This document shows, in pieces, positions 1-6,514 of a stretch of 6,514 nt of DNA. The DNA lies in assembly GCA_905214905.1 (NCBI GenBank), contig CAJMNK010000087.1, forward strand, positions 1 through 6,514, in the 5' to 3' direction. A program made the translations under genes and the position numbers. Source of the stretch: an uncultured bacterium. Its GTDB lineage: Bacteria > Actinomycetota > Coriobacteriia > Coriobacteriales > Coriobacteriaceae. The notes beneath the pieces were generated by a model. It searched no databases. It saw only the letters and a list, made by a program, of their open reading frames with translations, and had not been told where the DNA came from. The first letter of the stretch is position 1. Every line of letters starts with the position of its first letter.

Positions 1-2
1 GG

Positions 3-55
3 CGTTTGCCCAGATAAAACCTACCAAAATAAACCTGTCCCTTTTTGGCAGGTTA
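3..55. repeat. Intergenic hairpin repeat, copy 1
   Basis: This is one of three copies of a ~54-bp repeat in the window; the others are at 3580-3625 (inverted) and 4709-4763. The shared order is CGTTT, a C-run, ATAAAACCT, a stem arm, a 13-nt loop and the returning arm. Here the arms are 18-29 and 43-54, 12 bp with a single departure at position 23. On the plus strand that change gives an A/C mismatch. On the minus strand, the direction of the adjacent gene, it gives a G-U wobble, so the hairpin is kept in the permease transcript. The last two bases of the repeat belong to the permease stop codon (53-55). Confidence 0.85.
16..54 (-). terminator. Putative terminator hairpin of the ABC/FtsX operon
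   Basis: Leaving the permease stop codon, the minus-strand transcript folds at once into a 12-bp stem (11 Watson-Crick pairs plus one G-U) with a 13-nt loop. The 3' arm is followed by a short T-containing stretch (TTAT). The stem is A/T-rich at its inner end and the T-tract is short, so this could be a weak intrinsic terminator or an mRNA 3'-end stabiliser. The fold is directly visible; its role is inferred. Confidence 0.5.
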
Positions 56-2823
56 CTCGGCGCTCTTGAGGGCACCGACCATGTCGATCTTGTTGAGGGT
101 ACGGTTGGTGGCGAGGTTGACGATGATCGTAAAGCCGAAGGAAAGCACCACGGCAAGCACGTAGCTCAGCGGCTCGACTTCGACGTCAAAGTACAGCGAC
201 GGCATCTGCAAAATGTACGTAAAACTCTCGGCCAGCAAGCCGCCCAGTGGCACGCCCAGCGCGGCGCCAATTGCCGTGAGGATCAACGTCTCCTTGTTGA
301 CGTAATGGTGCACCTCGCCACGGCGGAAGCCCAGCACCTTGATGGTCGCCAGCTCGCGTTCGCGCTCGGAGATATTCGTGTTGGACAGCGTAAACACCAC
401 CACAAACGACAGGCACGCCGCCATAAAGGTCACAAGCACCACGACCGAATTGATAATCGTAAAGTTCGCCTCATAGTTTTCCCAATGCTCGGCCGTACTC
501 GAAATTGTGAGCCAACCGTCACTCTTAAGCTTCTTGCTAAACGCAATCTGATCGGCCGACGAGCCCTTGAGCAGCGCAAGGATGCCGTTGAGACGCGCGC
601 TTCGACCGAACGCGCGCTCATAGGTACCCTGCGTCATGTAAAGCGTGTTGCCCAGATAGTTGAGCGAAATGTCGCTGACTTTGACCTTGGCAACATTGAG
701 CGACGAATCCTGGACGTGAGCCGTGTCACCCGGCTTGATCCCCAGCACCAGCTGAGAGCTCTTGCTCAAATACACATCCCCGTCACGCAGGGCGAGCGGT
801 TCTTTGGACTCATCCTCCAGGCGCACGTAATCGCCCAAGTCACCCGTGCGGTCATCGGGCACCACGATCAGCTGCACAGTCTCGCTCTTACCGCCAAACG
901 TAAAGGTGACGTTGTCGGTCATAATCGGCAGCGTCGAAGTCACCGTCACGTTGGAATCATTGGCTGCACTGCGCTCATCCAGTGCCGCGCACGTCTGCGA
1001 AAAATCATCGGGATTGGCAACCGCCAGCAGGTCATAGCGCGTGATATGCCCGTACTGCTTGGGCGACAACGCGACCGACGTATCACGGATGCCCATACCG
1101 CAAATCACAAGCGCCGTGCAGCCCGCAATGCCAAAGATGGTCATAAAGGCGCGCTTTTTGTAGCGGAATAAGTTGCGTGCAGCGACCTTGTTCAAAAAGC
1201 TCATGCGGTGCCAGATAAAGCCGATGCGCTCGAGCAGAATGCGCGAGCCGGCGCGCGGGGCCTTGGGGCGCATGAGCGAGGCTGGGGTCTCGGCCATCTC
1301 GTGGCGGCAGGCGATAATCGTGGCGCCCACCACGCCCACGGCAAACAGCGCTACCGACACGAGTGATGACACGATGTCGTACGAAAGCAACATCTGGGGC
1401 AGCGAGTACATGTCGTCGAACACCGTAAACAGGAACAGCGGCAGACCCACAAATCCGATGATATTGCCGAGCACGCCACCGATCAGACACGCCCACAGCG
1501 AGTAGTCCACATATTTGGACAGGATACGCCCGCGCGAATAGCCGAGCGCCTTGTACAGGCCAATGAGCGTGCGCTCCTCCTCGACCATGCGCGTGGCGGT
1601 GGTGAGGCTGATGAGCACGGCGACGATAAAGAAGATGAACGGGAACACCGTGGCGATGGCCTCGATCGAGGAACTATCGCTCTCGACGCTCGAGTAGCTT
1701 GCGATATTGCCGCGGTCCTGGATGTACCAGGTGCATTCGCCTAGGTCAGAGAGCTCGGCGCGGGCATCGGCAAACTGCTGGTCGGCGGCGGCGCGGCGCT
1801 GGTCCAGGTCGGCTTGCGCCTGCGCACGCTCGTCGCTGCCCTCGGCCATGCGATTGATGTTGTCCTGCTCGATCCCAAAGAGCATGGCGGCCTGACGCTC
1901 GGCCGTATCCAAGCTTGTCGGCGTGTCGACTGTCAACTCCTGAGCACGCGCCTTCTCGCGCTCCTCGCGGATCTTCTCGATATTGCCCTTGACCTCATTG
2001 ATCTTTGCCGAGTAGGCATCCGAATAGGAGTTGAGGCTCTTGGCTCCCTCGACGACCACGTGAATCGCGGAATAGGACGACGATGTCGCGGCATCCTCAC
2101 TCACATAGAACTTATAGTCCGCGGCCGAGGCGGCACGGAAGGCGTTGACCGTCGAGTCGGAGCTCACGTCGGTGGGATCGAGAACCTCTGCCGTGATGGT
2201 GTACTCGCCCGCGGCAAACTGATCCTTGGCGCTTTGGTTCGACGAGCTCGCATCATTGGCGGCAAAACTCACCGTATCGCCGAGCTTTTTGCCCGAAGCC
2301 TTCAGGAACTTCGAAGTCACCGCGACCTCATCGGCGCCCTCGGGCAAATCGCCGTTCACGAGCACTGGCTGATCGATGTTCTCCTTGGAGAGACTTTGCA
2401 CGACCACGCGCTCGCGCGTTGTGCCCACGGCGGTGTAGGCGGTCTCGGTGTAGATACCCTCGGCCGTCTCGACGCCATCGACCTCTTGGATCGCAGCAAG
2501 ATCGTCATCGGTCAGACCATAGGTCGACTGCACGTTGATGTCATAAACATTCTGCTGGTCAAAGTAAGCGTCGACCGAATCGCACAGATCCTCGCAACCC
2601 GCCTTAAGGCCACACATCACGCTCACGCCGAGCGCGGTGATCACGACAATGGACAAGAAGCGTTTGAGGCTGCCGCGAATCGTGCGGTAGACACCGCGGC
2701 GAAACACCGTCGGCACCATGTCGTTTGAACTTTGGGCAGTGCGGTAGGTCGTAAAATCCTGCTCGCGCTCCGTGTTCTGCGCGTCGCGGCGTTGGCTGTT
2801 TTGGCGGTCCTGATCCATGGGCG

Positions 2824-2830
<7 letters not shown>
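53..2830 (-). CDS. Large FtsX-type ABC transporter permease (MacB/YtrF-like)
   Basis: Membrane subunit of an ABC machine, 925 residues. About eight hydrophobic segments are visible, near residues 57-76, 391-411, 444-470, 487-508, 561-580, 792-815, 848-868 and 886-907. This is a double FtsX layout: one helix, an outer domain (about 77-390), three helices, then the same again. Each half carries the cytoplasmic FtsX coupling motif, ERTLIGLYKALGYSRG at 419-434 and ERELATIKVLGFRRG at 824-838. The first outer domain includes a charged, probably coiled-coil stretch (about 275-360). Residues 1-40 are hydrophilic and Q/R-rich. Two starts are possible: GTG at 2830, overlapping the ATPase stop, or ATG at 2818, five bases beyond it. 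Neither has a strong ribosome site, so translational coupling to the ATPase is likely. The family includes lipoprotein, peptide and antibiotic exporters and cell-wall-hydrolase regulators; the substrate cannot be told from sequence. Confidence 0.93.
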
Positions 2831-3525
<695 letters not shown>

Positions 3526-3540
3526 CGATTAATTCCCATC

Positions 3541-3582
3541 TGGTCGGATAACTCTTTAGTATTACCCATTTCGCACCGACCA
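3541..3582 (-). promoter_or_regulatory. Dyad in the leader of the ABC ATPase gene
   Basis: TGGTCGG (3541-3547) and CCGACCA (3576-3582) form a perfect 7-bp inverted repeat with a 28-base loop. In the ATPase transcript the 3' arm ends directly against the Shine-Dalgarno region (GATGGGA, 3534-3540). The 5' arm overlaps one arm of hairpin repeat copy 2. The two pairings therefore exclude each other, which could form an attenuator-like switch if transcription starts upstream of the repeat. Pairing is visible; regulation is inferred. Confidence 0.35.
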
Positions 3583-3625
3583 AAAAGGGACAGGTTTATT
3601 TTGGCAGGTTTTATAAGGGGAAACG
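3580..3625. repeat. Intergenic hairpin repeat, copy 2 (inverted)
   Basis: Reverse-complement copy of the repeat at 3-55 and 4709-4763, matching from the CGTTT/C-run end through to the TTTTTGG of the returning arm. It then diverges: the outer part of that arm does not match the other copies, so its own hairpin is reduced to CCAAAA/TTTTGG (3580-3585 with 3599-3604), a 2x2 internal loop and an outer ACC/GGT. Unlike the other two copies it does not follow a stop codon. It lies upstream of the ABC ATPase gene. Confidence 0.85.
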
Positions 3626-3660
3626 TACCTCTTTGGGGGCAGCGCGGGACGCGCAGGGGC

Positions 3661-3682
3661 GGCCGTGCAGATCGGCACAGCC
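3661..3682. promoter_or_regulatory. Imperfect 22-bp palindrome
   Basis: GGC-GTGC-GATC-GCAC-GCC symmetry with mismatches only at positions 4 and 9 and their partners (18 of 22 bases symmetric). It lies about 140 bp upstream of the ABC ATPase start, in otherwise featureless sequence. It could be an operator or a short hairpin. GC-rich DNA yields such dyads by chance, so the call is weak. Confidence 0.2.
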
Positions 3683-3888
3683 GTCTCACGTGGAATCGAC
3701 CGACGCCCGCCTTTCCGTGACACCGGCAACTCGTTTTTGCTTGTTGGCATGGCCGCCATTATGACTTGGGACTGAGCACTCAAATTCTCACTCCTCATTG
3801 CCACGCTTGCCGCAAGCTATCAGGGTGACGAGATGACGACGCTCGCTGTAGCAGCGCAGCCACACTCTATAAGCGAGGCGTTTGCCAG

Positions 3889-3925
3889 CAAAAAAGCGCG
3901 CGACAGGGTAAGCCCGCCGCGCGCT
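3889..3925 (-). terminator. Intrinsic terminator of the AIM24-family gene
   Basis: The arms CGCGCGCT/AGCGCGCG (3918-3925 and 3895-3902) form an 8-bp GC-rich stem. The 15-base loop holds a nested GGG/CCC pairing. In the minus-strand transcript the stem is followed by six T residues (3890-3895). It begins 13 bases after the AIM24 stop codon. There is no T-tract on the other side, so it acts in the minus direction only. Confidence 0.88.
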
Positions 3926-3937
3926 ATCCTATGCGGA

Positions 3938-4612
3938 CTAGTTATTGTTGTTGGTCATCGAGGCCACTGCTGCCGCAAGATTGGAAATGGGCATCGTCTG
4001 CAACCAGATGCGACCGGGACCGGTGAGCACGGTGTTGAACACGCCCTCGCCACCAAACATGATGTTTTTGACGCCCTTGACCATTTGAGCGTCGATGCTC
4101 ACGGTCTCCTCAAAGCCGGCCACGTTGCCGGTATCCACAATCATCTGCTGGCCAGCAGCGAGCTCGTACTCAACCAGGTCGCCGTCGATCTCGGCAAAAG
4201 CAACACCCGAGCCCGTGAGCTTCTGCATGATAAAGCCCTCGCCGCCAAAGACGCCGGCCTTTGCCTTCTTGTTAAAGTGAATGCTCAACTCGACGCCACT
4301 TTCCGCGGCAAGGAACGAACGCTTCTGCAAAATCCAGCTCTTGCCCGGACCGATCTCGATTGGCACGATGCGGCCGGGGAAGCAGGAGCCAAACGCGATC
4401 ATGCCATCGCCACGCGCGGTCCAAATGTTTTGGAACAATGCCTCACCCGAAAAAGCCTTGGAGAACATCTTGCCGATGCCACCGCCCGAGGTAGACATTT
4501 CCATGTTGGGGGTCATCCAAGCCATGGCGCCGCTTTCGGTGATCATGGATTCGCCATCGCTAAGGTTGCACGTAACAACCGGGAAAGCCCCTCCGCCGAT
4601 CTCGTACTGCAT
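3938..4612 (-). CDS. AIM24 / TIGR00266-family protein
   Basis: A 224-residue protein of the AIM24 (DUF124, TIGR00266) family: beta-rich, soluble, widely conserved in bacteria and related to a yeast mitochondrial inner-membrane protein. Its biochemical role is not established. Family features visible are an early LSDGESMITESGAMAW block (17-32), a glycine-rich STSGGGIGKMFSKAFSGE turn (40-57), and two copies of a GGEG-F-LTG-G motif (123-135 and 187-200). The second is followed by WLQTMPISNLA (203-213). The protein ends in an asparagine run (NNNN). No signal peptide or membrane helix is seen. The start ATG (4610-4612) has a strong ribosome site, AAAGGAG, six bases upstream. With its own promoter and terminator it looks monocistronic, independent of the kinase remnant upstream and the exporter downstream. 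Confidence 0.92.
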   Translation of the reverse strand: MQYEIGGGAFPVVTCNLSDGESMITESGAMAWMTPNMEMSTSGGGIGKMFSKAFSGEALFQNIWTARGDGMIAFGSCFPGRIVPIEIGPGKSWILQKRSFLAAESGVELSIHFNKKAKAGVFGGEGFIMQKLTGSGVAFAEIDGDLVEYELAAGQQMIVDTGNVAGFEETVSIDAQMVKGVKNIMFGGEGVFNTVLTGPGRIWLQTMPISNLAAAVASMTNNNN

Positions 4613-4618
4613 GACCGT

Positions 4619-4627
4619 CTCCTTTCC
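4619..4627 (-). promoter_or_regulatory. Strong ribosome-binding site of the AIM24-family gene
   Basis: The minus-strand sequence GGAAAGGAG is six bases from the ATG at 4612. It fixes the start and suggests efficient translation. A closely similar AAAGGAG precedes ogt. Confidence 0.8.
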
Positions 4628-4654
4628 ACTCAGGAGCCGAATAACGATGCCTAT

Positions 4655-4683
4655 ATTTTAGCAGGTAGAGATGCATATGTTCA
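4655..4683 (-). promoter_or_regulatory. Sigma-70-type promoter of the AIM24-family gene
   Basis: The -10 box TAAAAT (4655-4660; 5 of 6 consensus) is preceded by an extended-minus-10 TG (TGC-TAAAAT). The -35 TGAACA (4678-4683; 4 of 6) is spaced 17 bases away. This puts the transcription start near 4648 and gives a 5' leader of about 36 bases before the strong ribosome site. It sits between the hairpin repeat that closes the kinase remnant and the AIM24 start. Confidence 0.65.
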
Positions 4684-4708
4684 CACCGCCCATGCCCTCT
4701 CCTGCGGA

Positions 4709-4763
4709 CGTTTCCCCAGATAAAACCTGCCAAAATAAACCTGTTCCTTTTTGGCAGGTTTTA
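4709..4763. repeat. Intergenic hairpin repeat, copy 3
   Basis: This is the best-formed copy of the repeat. TAAAACCTGCCAAAA (4721-4735) and its exact complement (4749-4763) form a perfect 15-bp stem with a 13-base loop. The loop carries a second AAACCTG (4737-4743). It can pair with the same CAGGTTT 3' arm, giving an alternative 7-bp hairpin. The outer three bases of the stem (4761-4763) are the stop codon of the kinase remnant, as with copy 1 and the permease stop. Confidence 0.88.
4721..4763 (-). terminator. Putative terminator hairpin of the kinase remnant
   Basis: The 15-bp perfect stem starts with the TAA stop codon of the kinase frame. In the minus-strand transcript it ends in GGTTTTATC, so the T-tract lies partly in the stem. 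Its symmetry would allow action in both directions. It insulates the AIM24 promoter from reads coming from the right. Terminator function is inferred from structure and position. Confidence 0.5.
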
Positions 4764-5315
4764 AAGGCAAACGGTGAAGGTGATCTGGTTGCCGTGACCG
4801 GATACGGTGGCGGCGCCTCCATGGGCCTCGGCGATGGCACGCACCACGGACAGGCCCACGCCCGAGCCACCCGTCTTGGAGCTGCGCGACGCATCCGCAC
4901 GATAGAAGCGATCGAACAATCGGTCCAGGTCGCCCTCGGGCAGCTCGTCCACGGCGTTCGATACGACAAGCTCGGCGGCGCCCTTGCCTTTGCCGTGCGA
5001 AACGGCGCACAGGCTCAGCTCAATCACGCTGCCCTCGCTCGCATAGCGCGTGGCGTTGTCCAGTAGCAACTCAACCACCTGCGCCACCGCCGCGGCATCG
5101 GCATGGGTCCGCACGCCGGTCGCAATCGACGTCGACAGGCGTTTACCGCCTGAGACCGCCACCGACTTAAACGGCGCCGCCGCCTTGTTCACCGCCTCCG
5201 AAAGATCGATCGACGCCATGGTAAAGCCCGCCGAGCCCTCGTCCATGCGTGCCAAGAACACCAAGCGCTCCGTGAGCGCCGATAATAGCGCACCCGCACT
5301 CGCCTTAGTGCTGCC
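4761..5315 (-). pseudogene. 5'-truncated sensor histidine kinase (catalytic domain only)
   Basis: C-terminal ATP-binding half of a two-component sensor kinase. From the possible TTG start at 5264 (167 residues) the sequence shows the end of the dimerisation helix (VFLARMDEG), N-box LLLDNATRYA with Asn70, a degenerate G1 region (SNAVDELPEGDL, lacking DxGxG), F-box LFDRFYRADASR (116-127) and G2 GGSGVGLSV (132-140). Reading upstream, recognisable homology stops near LLSALTERL. An in-frame TAA lies at 5316-5318, and all minus frames beyond it are broken. The H-box histidine, HAMP, membrane helices and sensor are missing, and no response regulator lies nearby. Most kinases of this type are 350 residues or more. 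I read this as a decayed gene, although a short catalytic-only product from TTG 5264 (no clear ribosome site) is possible. Confidence 0.82.
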
Positions 5316-5396
5316 TTAGCAGGTCGATGAGCATATTTAAAAAAGCAAGGTTATAGCTTAGTCGGACTTAAGGAACGGGCGGCTTCACATCTCGCC

Positions 5397-5456
5397 CTGC
5401 AAACAACGCCCGTACAGCGAGCGCGCTTGCCGCATGGGCGTTGCGGCCGCCTGCAG
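5397..5456. repeat. Cruciform-type hairpin between ogt and the kinase remnant
   Basis: CAACGCCC (5404-5411) and GGGCGTTG (5436-5443) form a perfect 8-bp stem. An imperfect inner stem (GCGAGC/GCTTGC) sits within it, and an outer CTGCA/TGCAG pair (5397-5401 and 5452-5456) is joined by unequal bulges. It starts directly after the ogt stop codon (5458-5460) and could end or protect the ogt transcript. There is no proper T-tract, so an intrinsic terminator is doubtful. The rest of the 5319-5457 gap shows nothing else I can name. Confidence 0.4.
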
Positions 5457-5457
5457 C

Positions 5458-6033
5458 TTATAGATAGGCACCCTCGAGGCGCAGCAGCCACTCCTTGCGA
5501 TCCAGTCCACCGGCGTATCCGTTGAGCGATCCGTCGGCCGCGACCACGCGATGGCACGGCACGATAATCGAAATAGGGTTGCGAGCGACCGCAGCCCCCA
5601 CCGCGCGAGGAGATACAACGGGCGCTTCATTTCCCGGCACACGATGTCGAGCCGCAACACGCTGGGCGATCTCGCCATACGTAGCGACCTCGCCACGCGG
5701 GATCGAAAGCAGCTCAAACCAAACCTCACGCTGAAACGCCGTGCCGATCATATGCAACGGCGGCGTAAACCGAGGTTCCTGCCCTGCAAAATAAGCATTC
5801 AGCCAAGCCCAGGAACGCTCAAGCACCGAAGAGGCCACACCATTTGCCGGACTCACCGACGACATGCCACCAGTACCGGAAACCGCATCGACGCCTTCAA
5901 CATGTTCGGAGTCTTCACGGAGAAGCGTGGAGCCAAAGTGCTCCTGCCCCTCAAACCAAAGCCCCGTCAGACCGCGGCCATCAGCGGCAAGCAGGATTTC
6001 GCCCAAAGGCGAAGCAAACGTCGTCGTGACCAC
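5458..6033 (-). CDS. ogt: Methylated-DNA--protein-cysteine S-methyltransferase
   Basis: Suicide DNA-repair enzyme that moves the alkyl group from O6-alkylguanine (and O4-alkylthymine) onto its own cysteine. It has 191 residues. The active-site motif IVPCHRVV (157-164) places the acceptor at Cys160. The DNA-binding part has the usual TAFQREVWFELLSIPRGEVATYGEIA (98-123, winged helix) and RAVGAAVARNP (143-153, arginine finger Arg143). After the active site comes GSLNGYAGGLDRKEWLLRLEGA. The N-terminal domain starts with the typical SPLGEILLAADGRGLTGLWF. Residues 39-70 are a low-complexity Ser/Gly/Glu-rich insert between the domains. The start is GTG (6031-6033), supported by AAAGGAG six bases upstream. 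It looks monocistronic, with a hairpin behind it. Ogt is preferred over Ada because no Ada N-terminal or AraC domain is fused. Confidence 0.95.
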   Translation of the reverse strand: MVTTTFASPLGEILLAADGRGLTGLWFEGQEHFGSTLLREDSEHVEGVDAVSGTGGMSSVSPANGVASSVLERSWAWLNAYFAGQEPRFTPPLHMIGTAFQREVWFELLSIPRGEVATYGEIAQRVAARHRVPGNEAPVVSPRAVGAAVARNPISIIVPCHRVVAADGSLNGYAGGLDRKEWLLRLEGAYL

Positions 6034-6040
6034 CAGCGGC

Positions 6041-6066
6041 TCCTTTCAAAACTCCGCAACATAATA
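6041..6066 (-). promoter_or_regulatory. Ribosome site and candidate -10 box of ogt
   Basis: The minus-strand AAAGGAG (near 6040-6046) sits six bases from the GTG start and decides it. Upstream, TATTAT (6061-6066) matches the -10 consensus at 5 of 6 and would start transcription near 6054. No good -35 is found at the expected spacing, so the promoter part is weak while the ribosome site is firm. Confidence 0.4.
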
Positions 6067-6195
6067 CCGCGAATTGTGCAGACAACCCCCGCAGATACGT
6101 CCGGGCGGGCTCGCAATTACTTCAGCGAGGCTGTTTTTCCCAATCAAGCGAAGAAGACGCGGGGCTTCGACGCCAGGGCGGTACCCCCGCCAGCT
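6067..6195. other. Non-coding stretch upstream of ogt
   Basis: No gene is supported here. The only local structure seen is a short hairpin, GGCGG/CCGCC with a 5-base loop (6177-6191), next to the inverted-repeat element. A 63-codon minus frame (6313-6122) crosses this region and half the element. It has no ribosome site and is taken as spurious. Confidence 0.5.
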
Positions 6196-6377
6196 GAGCT
6201 CTAATACTTTTCCCGAGAAGTGAACGAGTAAAAACGAAGTCCCGGAGCATCCACACCTTTAGACCGCAAAACCGCAGGATTCGCGCTGCAAAACCGTAGG
6301 AAATAGCGGTCAAAATATGCCAATGCTTCGGGGGTCCAAATAAGGTCGTTCACTTCACGGGAAAAGTATTAGACCTC
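6196..6377. repeat. 182-bp structured inverted-repeat element (MITE-like or ncRNA)
   Basis: The two arms, 6196-6267 and 6306-6377, align as inverted repeats over 72 bases without a gap (about 53 of 72 identical). Identity falls in blocks: an outer 32-base block (30 match; core CTAATACTTTTCCCG), a 14-base unpaired block, CCGGAGCAT/CCGAAGCAT, a 7-base unpaired block, and TTTAGACCGC/TTTTGACCGC. The 38-base apex includes most of a 14-base direct repeat (6266-6279 and 6288-6301, one mismatch). No target-site duplication is evident. It is too small to encode a transposase. It could be a non-autonomous mobile element with terminal inverted repeats, or a structured RNA. Confidence 0.8.
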
Positions 6378-6514
6378 AATTCGCACCAAGCCCAAAGTCA
6401 CCCCAGGCAGCAGGCGCAAAGCGCCGAGGCCGCCGCCGGGACCAGGGCCCGCAACAACCACGTGCCCCCACATCAACCCAGCGGCCCCAACCAACAACGG
6501 CCCCATCGTGGGCA
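6369..6514 (-). CDS. Possible 3' end of an unidentified gene, cut by the window edge
   Basis: The minus frame from the right edge stays open for about 48 codons and ends at TAA (6369-6371). It reads TMGPLLVGAAGLMWGHVVVA, then a Gly/Pro-rich stretch, and finishes LLPGVTLGLVRIEV. Third positions are strongly G/C-rich, more so than in the other open minus frame, as expected of a gene in this genome. The hydrophobic start could be a membrane helix. The stop codon lies inside the outer arm of the 182-bp element, so the element may have supplied it. I recognise no family, and 146 bases is too short to exclude chance. Confidence 0.33.
   Translation of the reverse strand, partial: PTMGPLLVGAAGLMWGHVVVAGPGPGGGLGALRLLPGVTLGLVRIEV

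Larger units (their letters stand above)
3526..3889. other. Intergenic gap upstream of the ABC/FtsX operon
   Basis: I see no convincing gene here. The gap holds the inverted hairpin repeat (3580-3625), a leader dyad next to the ATPase ribosome site (3541-3582) and an imperfect 22-bp palindrome (3661-3682). A minus-strand frame (3804-3562) stays open but runs through the repeat and has unconvincing composition. No strong promoter for the operon is visible. The best weak guess is TTGGTC, 16 bases, TACTAA on the minus strand between about 3584 and 3556, and that is below the standard for a call. Confidence 0.5.

Noticed and set aside
305..1171. Long plus-strand open frame (288 codons) opposite the permease
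   Set aside because: It is the antisense shadow of a clear FtsX permease with membrane helices and family motifs. Its His/Arg-rich composition is typical of antisense reading in GC-rich DNA.
1814..2728. Plus-strand open frame of 304 codons
   Set aside because: It is antisense to the N-terminal half of the permease, has no ribosome site and shows no family motif.
3562..3804. Small minus-strand frame (80 codons) upstream of the ABC ATPase, with a possible AGGAG seven bases before a TTG
   Set aside because: Its C-terminal third is simply translated repeat sequence, it has a basic, proline-rich filler-like composition, and no family is recognised. It is kept only as a remote possibility.
3833..4723. 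Plus-strand open frame of 296 codons opposite the AIM24-family gene
   Set aside because: The minus-strand gene has a promoter, ribosome site, terminator and clear family motifs. The plus frame also passes through the intrinsic terminator.
5350..5375. Partial palindrome CTTAGTC/GACTTAAG as an operator
   Set aside because: It has a single-base centre and a bulge and sits in decayed sequence between ogt and the kinase remnant, with no promoter nearby.
6266..6301. Two 14-base direct repeats with an 8-base gap, considered as a CRISPR fragment
   Set aside because: There are only two units with an 8-base spacer, both at the apex of a palindrome. CRISPR repeats and spacers are much longer and regularly repeated.
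6122..6313. Minus-strand frame of 63 codons upstream of ogt
   Set aside because: It crosses one arm and the apex of the inverted-repeat element, has no Shine-Dalgarno and contains no motif.

Overview
The window is about 60% GC. Its real genes all read right to left on the minus strand. The cargo is ordinary for a gut Gram-positive bacterium: an ABC/FtsX-type exporter, an AIM24-family protein, a sensor-kinase remnant and an Ogt DNA-repair protein. Gene content, GC-rich codon use and the style of the intergenic hairpin repeats suggest Coriobacteriia, perhaps Collinsella. That placement is an impression, not a demonstrated assignment.

Layout in the direction of transcription. From the right edge there is a possible 3' end of an unidentified gene (6514 to 6369). 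Its stop codon falls inside a 182-bp, strongly symmetrical inverted-repeat element (6196-6377). Next come a weak promoter and ogt (6033-5458), followed by a cruciform-type hairpin. Then comes the catalytic half of a sensor histidine kinase (5315-4761) that has lost its sensor, membrane and phosphoacceptor parts. A hairpin repeat follows directly, and then a promoter with an extended -10 box driving the AIM24-family gene (4612-3938), which ends in a clear intrinsic terminator. A gap of about 360 bp holds an inverted copy of the hairpin repeat. It precedes a two-gene operon: an ABC ATPase (3525-2824) whose stop overlaps the start of a 925-residue FtsX-type permease (2830/2818-53). A third hairpin repeat begins at the permease stop codon.

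The ATPase and permease should form one MacB/FtsX-like machine that couples cytoplasmic ATP hydrolysis to movement of a large extracytoplasmic domain. The kinase remnant may once have belonged to a two-component system, but no response regulator remains here. AIM24 and Ogt look like independent single-gene units.

The most unusual content is intergenic. Three copies of a ~54-bp hairpin repeat are present, and two of them pair up the stop codon of the gene before them. The 182-bp element has 72-nt arms that align without gaps in alternating paired and unpaired blocks. I found no complete new defence or mobile system. The two repeat families are the best candidates for something undescribed.
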